Shown: piece by piece, positions 1 to 5,826 of the stretch | Layout of the letters: each line of letters opens with the position of its first letter | How positions within the stretch are numbered: position 1 is the stretch's first letter | From: Lachnoclostridium sp. UBA933 | GTDB taxonomy: Bacteria; Bacillota; Clostridia; Lachnospirales; Lachnospiraceae | Length of the DNA: 11,552 bases | Assembly: GCA_002293545.1 (NCBI GenBank) | Contig: DBDL01000066.1 | Span: 1-11,552 of the forward strand | Direction of reading: 5' to 3' | Made by a program: the position numbers and the translations under genes | The notes under the pieces: model-generated | The model's input: the letters and a program-made list of their open reading frames with translations, nothing else | Told to the model about the DNA's origin: nothing | Databases searched by the model: none

Positions 1-280
1 TTTTTTTTGCCGCCGTAAAAAGCTCGGTTACAAATTCGATTTGGAGTAACGGTTCTCCGCCTGATACGGTGATTCCGCCGTTTTTCAGGTAGGGAAGATA
101 ACGGTCATATTGGGTTAGGAGTTCGTCCGTACTTTTGTTTGTTCCGGTCCCAAATGCCCATGTGTCCGGATTGTGGCAGTATTTGCAGCGGAGCGGACAG
201 CCTTGCAGGAATACGACGAAACGGATTCCCGGACCATCTACGGTGCCCATTGTTTCAACGGAATGAACGATGCCTGTCAT
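1..280 (-). CDS. pflA: Pyruvate formate-lyase activating enzyme (partial, N-terminal 93 residues)
   Basis: Radical-SAM enzyme that installs the glycyl radical on PFL using S-adenosylmethionine and a 4Fe-4S cluster. The translation shows the activase N-terminus: an ETMGTVDGPGIR stretch (residues 9-20), the cluster motif CPLRCKYC (Cys28, Cys32, Cys35; CxxxCxxC), and the SGGEP radical-SAM motif at 73-77. The reading frame is open to the left edge, so roughly the last 60% of the protein lies outside. The ATG follows directly on the TAA of the small glycyl-radical gene, with a weak AGGA ribosome site inside the last codons of that gene. Translation is therefore probably coupled. Its place next to PFL fits the usual pfl-act operon. 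The identification is secure. Confidence 0.95.
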   Translation of the reverse strand, partial: MTGIVHSVETMGTVDGPGIRFVVFLQGCPLRCKYCHNPDTWAFGTGTNKSTDELLTQYDRYLPYLKNGGITVSGGEPLLQIEFVTELFTAAKK

Positions 281-523
281 TTATAAGTCCTGATGAAAGG
301 TTCTTGCAATCACTTCGTCCTGCTGCTCTTTTGTCAATTTGTTAAAGCTGACGGCGTATCCGGATACGCGGATTGTTAATTGCGGATATTTTTCGGGATG
401 TGCTTGTGCGTCCAGTAACGTTTCTTTTGTAAAGACATTAACATTCAAGTGATGACCGCCTTGTTCGCAATAGCCATCCAATAACTGTACAAGGTTATCC
501 ACTTGCCGGTCTGATGCAATCAT
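281..523 (-). CDS. Stand-alone glycyl-radical domain of pyruvate formate-lyase (80 aa)
   Basis: This small protein corresponds to the extreme C-terminus of PFL. It has the [10 protein letters not shown] segment (residues 9-18), HHLNVNVF (24-31), [17 protein letters not shown] (42-58) and the [14 protein letters not shown] tail. Gly55 in RVSGYA is the predicted radical site, equivalent to Gly734 of E. coli PflB. It starts at an ATG directly after the TAA of the large chain and in the same frame. An ideal AGGAGG at 532-537, 8 nt upstream and inside the large chain's last codons, shows that it is translated on its own. It resembles E. coli GrcA/YfiD in idea but is shorter. Here it is probably an essential subunit and not a spare part, because the neighbouring large chain has no radical domain. 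The next gene is the activase. Confidence 0.9.
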   Translation of the reverse strand: MIASDRQVDNLVQLLDGYCEQGGHHLNVNVFTKETLLDAQAHPEKYPQLTIRVSGYAVSFNKLTKEQQDEVIARTFHQDL

Positions 524-2629
524 TTAATCTTCCTCCTCATATTTTATGGGTATTTTACATGCGATATCCGGACCGCATGCCGCTAATTGATCCAAATCAA
601 TCTGACCGATAAATACATGGTCTTCTTTTCCCAGTGCACCCGGCACAATCGAAAAGGTATTGGAAATACCGTCCATGGCATACCGGAACGGCAGCTTGGC
701 AACGGAAGCAAGTGACGCCAGTGCTCCGCTTGTATCCCTTTTGTGCATCGGATTGGCTCCGGGTGCAAAGGCTTCTCCCATTTTTCTTCCGTCCGGTGTA
801 TTTCCGGTTTTCTTTCCATACATGATATTGGAGGTTATCGTTAATATGGAGGCTGTCGGAACACTGCCCCGATAAGTGTAATGTTTCTTTATCTTTTCAA
901 GAAAAGTTCGTATCAAATCGACAGCCAAACTGTCCACCCGTTCATCATCATTCCCGTACTTCGGAAAATCTCCCTCGATTTCATAATCGGTTACAATGCC
1001 GCTTTCGTCACGAACCACTTTCACTTTCGCATATTTAATGGCGCTGAGTGAATCTGCGACAACGGAAAGACCTGCGATTCCTGTTGCAAAGTAGCGTAGC
1101 ACTTCACGGTCATGAAGTGCCATCTGGATACTCTCATAGCAGTATTTATCATGCATATAATGAATCACGTTCAGCGTATTTACATATAAATTCGCCAGCC
1201 AATCCATCATGTCGTCATACTTGGACATTACATCATCAAAATCAAGAATATCCCCTTTGACCGGACGGTATTCCGGTCCTACCTGCTGTTTTGTCAGCTC
1301 ATCCACCCCGCCGTTAATCGCGTAAAGCAAACACTTTGCCAGATTTGCCCTTGCCCCGAAAAACTGCATTTCTTTTCCGATACGCATCGAGGATACGCAA
1401 CAGGCAACGGCATAATCATCTCCATGCGTCGGGCGCATTAAATCATCATTTTCATACTGAATGGATGATGTTTCAATTGACATCCGGGCGCAATACCGTT
1501 TGAATGACTCCGGCAGGGAAACCGACCATAAGACAGTCAGGTTCGGTTCCGGTGCGGAACCGAGATTCGTCAGTGTGTGTAAATAACGGAATGATGTTTT
1601 TGTCACCATATGATGCCCGTCCACCCCGACGCCGCCGATTGATTCTGTCACCCATGTGGGGTCACCGGAAAACAGGGTGTTGTATTCCGGCGTTCTGGCA
1701 AATTTAATCATTCTGAGTTTCATGATAAAATGATCAATGTACTCCTGTGCTTCTTTTTCCGTAATAATATTATTGACTAAATCCCTTTGAATATATACAT
1801 CCAAAAAGGTTGAGGTACGTCCAAGACTCATCGCCGCACCGTTTTGTTCCTTTACAGCGGCTAAGTAGCCAAGGTACAGCCACTGTATTGCTTCTCTTGT
1901 ATTTTTCGCCGGTTTTCTTATGTCGCATCCGTAAATATCGCCTAATTCAATCAGCCGCTCCAGCGCATTAATCTGCTCCTGAAGCTCCTCACGCAATTGA
2001 ATGGTCTTGGGTACCATTCTGATAAGCGCCGTCGCCAACTGGTGTTTTTTATTGTCAACAAGGTATTCTGCGCCGTATAAAGCAACACGCCGGTAATCAC
2101 CGATAATCCTTCCCCGTCCGTATGTGTCGGGAAGCCCTGTTATAATTCCTGATTTTCTTGCCGCTTTCATTTCGGGGGTATAGACATCAAATACCCCTTG
2201 ATTATGCGTTTTCCGATAGGATGTAAATATTTTGGTTACGTTTTCATCTACTTGATATCCGTATGCTTCACATGCCGCCTGCGCCATCCGAATCCCGCCA
2301 AATGGCTGTAATGCACGCTTTAAGGGTTTGTCTGTCTGTAAGCCTACGATCTTTTCCAGACTTTTATCAATATACCCGGCTTCATGAGAGGTAATGGTCG
2401 AAATTGTTTCCGTATCCATATCAAGGACACCGCCGTTTCTATGTTCTTCCTCAAATAAAGCACTTACTTTTTCCCATAATTTTTTTGTATCGGAAGTGGG
2501 CGGTTCCAAAAAGGATTCATCACCGTCATACGGTGTTATATTTCTTTGGATAAAATCACGTACATTGATAGAATTGCTCCAACGTCCAAGTTTAAATCCT
2601 TCCCATTCTTTTTGTCTTTTATTGGTCAT
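524..2629 (-). CDS. pflB: Formate C-acetyltransferase large chain lacking the glycyl-radical domain (701 aa)
   Basis: Catalytic part of pyruvate formate-lyase (pyruvate + CoA to acetyl-CoA + formate), cytosolic and central to anaerobic sugar fermentation. Similarity to E. coli PflB runs almost full length. Landmarks are [22 protein letters not shown] (165-186), the catalytic Cys-Cys pair at 410-411 (AVACCVSSM), [11 protein letters not shown] (422-432), MHDKYCYES (492-500) and [10 protein letters not shown] (659-668). After GALGKED a normal PFL continues straight into the radical domain. This chain instead carries about 31 extra residues (two Cys, ending KYEEED) and stops at TAA. The radical domain follows as a separate gene. 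The start has a weak purine-rich GGAAAGG ribosome site and a strong promoter about 50 nt upstream. The family is certain; the split form is the unusual part. Confidence 0.95.
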   Translation of the reverse strand: MTNKRQKEWEGFKLGRWSNSINVRDFIQRNITPYDGDESFLEPPTSDTKKLWEKVSALFEEEHRNGGVLDMDTETISTITSHEAGYIDKSLEKIVGLQTDKPLKRALQPFGGIRMAQAACEAYGYQVDENVTKIFTSYRKTHNQGVFDVYTPEMKAARKSGIITGLPDTYGRGRIIGDYRRVALYGAEYLVDNKKHQLATALIRMVPKTIQLREELQEQINALERLIELGDIYGCDIRKPAKNTREAIQWLYLGYLAAVKEQNGAAMSLGRTSTFLDVYIQRDLVNNIITEKEAQEYIDHFIMKLRMIKFARTPEYNTLFSGDPTWVTESIGGVGVDGHHMVTKTSFRYLHTLTNLGSAPEPNLTVLWSVSLPESFKRYCARMSIETSSIQYENDDLMRPTHGDDYAVACCVSSMRIGKEMQFFGARANLAKCLLYAINGGVDELTKQQVGPEYRPVKGDILDFDDVMSKYDDMMDWLANLYVNTLNVIHYMHDKYCYESIQMALHDREVLRYFATGIAGLSVVADSLSAIKYAKVKVVRDESGIVTDYEIEGDFPKYGNDDERVDSLAVDLIRTFLEKIKKHYTYRGSVPTASILTITSNIMYGKKTGNTPDGRKMGEAFAPGANPMHKRDTSGALASLASVAKLPFRYAMDGISNTFSIVPGALGKEDHVFIGQIDLDQLAACGPDIACKIPIKYEEED

Positions 2630-2677
2630 TTGCTACGCCCTTTCCAACTATCGTTCAATAAATACAGCACATTTCTT

Positions 2678-2705
2678 ATTATAAAGGAAGCCGCCTTTTT
2701 GTCAA
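2678..2705 (-). promoter_or_regulatory. SigmaA promoter of the pfl operon
   Basis: On the minus strand TTGACA (2700-2705) and TATAAT (2678-2683) are separated by 16 nt. Both boxes match consensus perfectly. Transcription should begin near 2671, about 40 nt before the pflB ATG. I saw no clear Rex or CRP-type operator, so this looks like a strong, possibly constitutive promoter. Confidence 0.85.
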
Positions 2706-2915
2706 GGTCAATTTTATGGTTTTTTCTTACTTCTACCACTACATATAGTATATTCCATTTGATATTATTGGAAAAACCACAATTCTAATGTAAAGGCTGT
2801 CCTGAGAATACGGCACCCGAATTGAGTCGGTTAAGGGTATGTACGGGGATACGTAAAATACTGCTTCCTGTTTTTCTCATTTACACATATCCCCATTGTT
2901 CGATTCAAATTTTAC
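2706..2915. other. Divergent intergenic region between pflB and ferredoxin, with one hairpin
   Basis: No gene is visible. The left part is AT-rich. The right part has an imperfect inverted repeat: GGGGATACGTAAA at 2845-2857 and TTTACACATATCCCC at 2880-2894, a 13-bp stem with a 2-nt bulge and a 22-nt loop. It lies upstream of the predicted ferredoxin promoter, so it is more likely an operator or a relic than a 5'-leader element. It lacks the T-tract of a terminator. Confidence 0.35.
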
Positions 2916-2944
2916 TTGAAGTTTTATAGAAATTGTATTAAAAT
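2916..2944 (+). promoter_or_regulatory. Probable promoter of the ferredoxin gene
   Basis: TTGAAG (2916-2921) and TAAAAT (2939-2944) are separated by 17 nt, about 30 nt before the ferredoxin start. The boxes are near consensus and the spacing is ideal. Confidence 0.55.
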
Positions 2945-2973
2945 ATTCTTATTAAAGTAAAGGAGGATTTGTG

Positions 2974-3141
2974 ATGGCATATACTATTTCTGATGAATGC
3001 ATAAGTTGTGGTGCTTGTGCCGGCGAGTGCCCGTTTGAGGCAATTTCCGAAGGAAGTACACATTATGAAATCAATGCAGATGTTTGTCAAGACTGTGGTG
3101 CTTGTGCTGAAACATGCCCGACAAGCGCAATCAATTCATAA
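2974..3141 (+). CDS. 2[4Fe-4S] clostridial-type ferredoxin (55 aa)
   Basis: Small soluble electron carrier with two cubane clusters. Two CxxCxxCxxxCP motifs are complete: Cys9, 12, 15 and 19 followed by Pro20, and Cys38, 41, 44 and 48 followed by Pro49. The two halves show the internal duplication typical of clostridial ferredoxins, and 55 residues is the normal length. A strong AAAGGAGG (AGGAGG at 2961-2966) sits 7 nt before the ATG at 2974. An in-frame GTG just before is only 4 nt from it, so ATG is preferred. The gene stands alone between its own promoter and a terminator, divergent from the pfl operon. In this host it could serve pyruvate or hydrogenase electron transfer; its partner cannot be read from the sequence. 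Confidence 0.96.
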   Translation: MAYTISDECISCGACAGECPFEAISEGSTHYEINADVCQDCGACAETCPTSAINS

Positions 3142-3176
3142 GATACATAAATCAGTTTGTCCGTCCGGACATAAAT

Positions 3177-3230
3177 AAAAAGAAAGAACGCCTTTCCCGG
3201 AGAGGATCGGCATGTCCTTTCTTTTTGTTT
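3177..3230. terminator. Bidirectional intrinsic terminator between ferredoxin and agrB
   Basis: AAAAAGAAAG (3177-3186) pairs with CTTTCTTTTT (3217-3226), with a further imperfect GCC/GGC core. T-rich tails follow on both strands (TTTTTGTTTATTT on plus, TTTTTATTTA on minus). The site lies between two convergent genes, so it can end ferredoxin transcripts and any agrB read-through. Confidence 0.75.
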
Positions 3231-3273
3231 ATTTAATGGGAGCCGGCATTGCGAGCCTTATAAATTATCTGTC

Positions 3274-3428
3274 GGTTTTCGCAGAAAACCAAGTTTTCTT
3301 TTCTGCAAAAAACTTGGTACGTGCTAAAAAATATGTGGTTTTGATCTATCGTATGCACTTAATCATGTAATCCTCATAATTATGATGGGGGTGCCAAAAC
3401 ATAAATCGACAAATGTTACACCCCCATC
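3274..3428. repeat. Palindrome-rich tail downstream of agrB
   Basis: Several strong inverted repeats are packed here. A perfect 10-bp pair, GATGGGGGTG (3384-3393) and CACCCCCATC (3419-3428), has a 25-nt loop. A second perfect 10-bp pair is ACCAAGTTTT (3288-3297) and AAAACTTGGT (3309-3318). Overlapping the second are GGTTTT/AAAACC (3274-3290) and GCAGAAAA/TTTTCTGC (3281-3306), so these hairpins exclude one another. The region could be a terminator or 3'-UTR structure of agrB, or a dispersed palindromic element. I found no convincing gene in 3142-3463. Confidence 0.5.
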
Positions 3429-3463
3429 GCACGAAAGAGTACAAGATAAGATAGTAATCATTT

Positions 3464-4027
3464 TTATGCAGATACTTTCTTACGGAAACTGATTAGCGTA
3501 ATTGCTTCTATTAACACTCCATTTACCGCTATAATCGCCATATCAATATTATAAACCGTCAGAAACGAAATCACTGCCAATAAGATAAATATTACGACCC
3601 GGCTTCTCTTTTTAAAGATAATGTATTCTTCCGGGGAAAACGGTCTGTTTTCACATGCCAGCGGGGCAAATTTGTAAACAAGAATCACGGATACAAGTCC
3701 CGCTAAAAGTATATGGAAAACCATGAAACGTTCCGGCATATAAATCCCCAAAAAGATTCCGGATAAACTCATTGATAAGTATGCTAAAAAACAGTAAAAA
3801 TAATTAGGGGCATGGTGTCCGCCTCCGGACATGCGAAGCGCTCCATAAAATATCATAAATATTATCATTTCACTGAAAATCCCAAAGACGGCAGCCGCCG
3901 CCAAAATAAATACGCCATTTATAACCGTTGATAACAAGGATTCACAGCCGTAAATCAATGTGTCGGTATCAAGTTTACTTGTGCTGCAAAATTTATGTAC
4001 AATATTCCTGCTCACTTGATAAATCAT
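3464..4027 (-). CDS. agrB: AgrB-family membrane peptidase that matures the autoinducer peptide (187 aa)
   Basis: AgrB is an integral-membrane cysteine peptidase. It removes the C-terminal tail of AgrD and forms the cyclic thiolactone. The catalytic pair is present in GGGHHAPNYFYC: His72 and Cys79, seven residues apart as in S. aureus AgrB (His77/Cys84). Several hydrophobic membrane segments follow, and the length fits the family (about 190-200). I place the start at 4027 because GGAGG lies 7 nt upstream; a 17-codon extension to 4078 would run into the -35 box. No AgrD-type gene adjoins it. The likely substrate is the agrD product encoded at 8593-8736, whose promoter has the same operator. Transcription probably ends in the palindromes or the terminator at 3177-3230. 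Confidence 0.92.
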   Translation of the reverse strand: MIYQVSRNIVHKFCSTSKLDTDTLIYGCESLLSTVINGVFILAAAAVFGIFSEMIIFMIFYGALRMSGGGHHAPNYFYCFLAYLSMSLSGIFLGIYMPERFMVFHILLAGLVSVILVYKFAPLACENRPFSPEEYIIFKKRSRVVIFILLAVISFLTVYNIDMAIIAVNGVLIEAITLISFRKKVSA

Positions 4028-4049
4028 GTTCTTTCCTCCGTTAAGGCTA

Positions 4050-4078
4050 TTATTACAATAAAAAATCATTTGTGTCAA
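4050..4078 (-). promoter_or_regulatory. SigmaA promoter of agrB
   Basis: TTGACA (4073-4078) and TAATAA (4050-4055) with 17 nt between them, about 20-25 nt before the agrB start. The short leader holds only the GGAGG ribosome site. Confidence 0.75.
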
Positions 4079-4087
4079 TAGCCATAC

Positions 4088-4120
4088 GGCAAAAAGGGGA
4101 ATTTGATGGTGAAATGGGGA
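4088..4120 (-). promoter_or_regulatory. Direct-repeat operator upstream of agrB (candidate LytTR/AgrA site)
   Basis: On the plus strand ggcaaaaagggga (4088-4100) and ggtgaaatgggga (4108-4120) form an imperfect direct repeat with a 20-bp period. The inner copy ends 9 nt from the -35 box. Read on the minus strand the units are TCCCCATTTCACC-like, reminiscent of VirR boxes (CCCAGTTNTNCAC). Paired direct repeats about two helical turns apart are the usual target of LytTR-domain regulators. The same arrangement recurs at 8921-8953. Confidence 0.65.
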
Positions 4121-4144
4121 GAATTTTAATGCTTGACTTGTTTT

Positions 4145-4651
4145 TTATCTGATTTTTCGCTTTTCATTTATCCGTCCAATCCGCCATACTGCCATCGGAT
4201 GATTGGCAATCCGGTCAACCGTATCCTTATTCTCAAAAAGTAGCTGCGGTTCGTAACGACCCGTTGAAAATCGCTGTAAAAAGGCAGTTTCTCTTTCATT
4301 CAGATTCATCAGCTCGAATAAAAAAAGCGACACACGTTCTTTTGCCGCAGTAAAGTCGAACTGTTCCGCATGGCGTATCATGGGATATAATTCGGCTTTG
4401 ATTGTCCTTTCCGTAATCCGGGTCATCTTATCAAAATGAAAACCCTGCGCAGTTGTATCCCCGGCAATTGCAAAATACAAGGCGGCACATTTTCGCAATA
4501 GCGTCAGGTCTGTTTCATCAAATAATCCGAAATATATCATATTGTTCAAATCATATAGGTCACGGGCGGCGGCTCTGCTTGACAATACCACGATTTTACT
4601 AGCAAATTCCTTTGCCTTTCTGCTCAGTATGAGTTTGTCATAATTCGGCAT
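4145..4651 (-). pseudogene. AbiEii-type nucleotidyltransferase toxin, N-terminally truncated (168 aa)
   Basis: The sequence matches the C-terminal half of AbiEii/AbiGii-family toxins: a KEFASKI helix and the RAAARDLYDLNNMIYFGLFDE block (residues 26-46), ending NHPMAVWRIGR. Full-length relatives are roughly 280-300 residues. They begin with a nucleotidyltransferase core bearing GS...D and D-x-D catalytic residues, and none of that is present here. The ATG overlaps the antitoxin gene by 14 nt, the usual abiEi-abiEii coupling. An in-frame loss of about 110-130 codons just after the original start would explain both the conserved overlap and the missing core. It is probably inactive as a toxin. 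It could instead be a protein retained for another use, since the frame is open. Confidence 0.7.
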
Positions 4652-5414
4652 TTCCCTCTGCTCCTTTCGTCGTCAGGTTCATCAGATTTTCAGGCGTGAT
4701 CAATTGCCATTCTTTATTATAAATACCGTTTTCACCGGTGATAAGATAGCGGGTACTTTTTCCGATGTAGGCGGCACATTCGGAGAAGAAAGCTTCGCTT
4801 AAATGAAACTCCTTTTGAAAATGCCGCAGGATATAGCCCGTTTTCTGATACAGCACTTGTTTTTTATATAAAGCAAGATAGGCAAGCAGTCTGTTTTCTT
4901 TTACTGATGGCAGAAGTGCCAGACAGCGCAAAAGCTCCTCCAGCCCCATGACTTTCTCAAAATCGTTGATACCGTCCAGCACTGTGCGTTCCGTATCCGT
5001 TACCCGGACACCGTCGGGACGCGTTACAATACCATCCGTTATACGGGAAGCCAAATAGACATAGGTATTGCCGCCAAAGCCAAAGGGAGTAAACGACGTT
5101 GCGGAAGAAACCTCTATCTGATAGGATACCTGATTAGCACAGCCGTAATAATCAAATGCCGCATGATGCGATGCATAAGAGGATGGGGTGATCTCTCCGG
5201 CGATACGGAATTTACTTACTACAGGCTCATCATCCGCTAGATTGACGGCAACATATAGATTGCGTCTAACCTTACGGACATAGCCTTTTTGTAAATAACG
5301 CTTTAGCAGTGTTCCTGCCGTATTGTAATTGCCCGTGAGTTCGGTTAAGTCTTCCCTTGTAAAACAACCTCGTGTCAATAAATCACTGTAGTATTTTATC
5401 TTCCGCACCTCCAA
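4638..5414 (-). CDS. AbiEi-type antitoxin/transcriptional repressor (up to 258 aa)
   Basis: Resembles AbiEi-family antitoxins of type IV toxin-antitoxin/abortive-infection systems. It has an N-terminal winged-helix part (residues about 6-60, with CFTREDLTELTG and a YLQKGYVRKVRRNLYV wing), then a central part with SSYASHHAAFDYYG (78-91) and VTDTERTVLDGINDFEKVMG (139-158). Such proteins repress their own operon and neutralise the AbiEii partner encoded immediately downstream with a 14-nt overlap. The start is problematic. The only standard start codon, TTG at 5414, lies 5' of the GGAGG site (5407-5411). The codon 8 nt after that site, where relatives begin MKYYxDLL, reads ATA (5397-5399). The gene may therefore be poorly translated. 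Its promoter lies inside repeat copy 1. Confidence 0.78.
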   Translation of the reverse strand: MEVRKIKYYSDLLTRGCFTREDLTELTGNYNTAGTLLKRYLQKGYVRKVRRNLYVAVNLADDEPVVSKFRIAGEITPSSYASHHAAFDYYGCANQVSYQIEVSSATSFTPFGFGGNTYVYLASRITDGIVTRPDGVRVTDTERTVLDGINDFEKVMGLEELLRCLALLPSVKENRLLAYLALYKKQVLYQKTGYILRHFQKEFHLSEAFFSECAAYIGKSTRYLITGENGIYNKEWQLITPENLMNLTTKGAEGNAEL

Positions 5415-5422
5415 TCGGACTC

Positions 5423-5701
5423 ATTTTCTTTAATTATATATGGGTTTAGTCTAAAAAGCAACTACAATTCATGCATTATAAAGATTTTTTATTTAATCAG
5501 TGATTTTTATATCGTATTCCTTTCGCAGAATGATTCTTCGGGTGTTGGGATTGGTTTAAAAAATAGTGTCAAGAAAAGCAGGAAGATTTTTCGTACTTTT
5601 GACAAATATACTCTGCGGCCTTGACACCATGTGGTTGGCAGGGTTATGTACAAATAGGGCTTCTATCTTTACAAATCTCGTAGAAGCCCTATTGCAATTA
5701 C
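5423..5701. repeat. 279-bp direct repeat, copy 1
   Basis: This stretch is about 91% identical to 7364-7642, in the same orientation, with a few compensating single-base indels. It ends in a perfect 13-bp inverted repeat, AATAGGGCTTCTA (5653-5665) and TAGAAGCCCTATT (5681-5693). It fills the gap between the Fic gene and the AbiEi gene. I see no transposase, clear terminal inverted repeats or target duplication, so the type of element is unknown. It may be a non-autonomous mobile element or a decayed insertion-sequence end. The remaining gap up to the Fic stop (5702-5826) shows nothing recognisable. Confidence 0.85.
5433..5461 (-). promoter_or_regulatory. Probable promoter of the AbiEi/AbiEii pair, inside repeat copy 1
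   Basis: Perfect TATAAT (5433-5438) with TTGCTT (5456-5461) 17 nt upstream. The spacer contains the small inverted repeat TTTAG-A-CTAAA, which could be an autoregulatory operator for the winged-helix antitoxin. The -10 box is conserved in copy 2; the -35 box is not. Confidence 0.5.
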
Positions 5702-5826
5702 TGTATATACAAAAGCACATCTACCGGAACAACCCAACCCTTTTTGTGAATATTTTGATACATGGCGTTATGGATTTGCCCGATTCAATTCTTCTTATCC
5801 ATGCTCTTAGCTACCTTTCCTATGCC

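Noticed and set aside
524..526. The TAA in PFL as a sequencing error or as a stop codon that is read through.
   Set aside because: The neighbouring AGGAGG with ideal spacing and the ATG exactly after the stop are better explained by a real second gene. Read-through cannot be excluded without protein data.
3363..3461. A 32-codon minus-strand frame right after agrB, considered as an AgrD gene.
   Set aside because: It has no ribosome site and lacks the basic leader and the charged PKxPE-type tail. It overlaps a strong palindrome. The frame beside it (CRFMFWHPHH) superficially resembles an AgrD core but lacks a proper start.
5509..5684. Minus-strand frame open in both repeat copies (ends CERNTI / CERNTM).
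   Set aside because: About 51 codons with no ATG start and no ribosome site. Many of the changes between copies alter the amino acid, so there is no evidence of coding selection.
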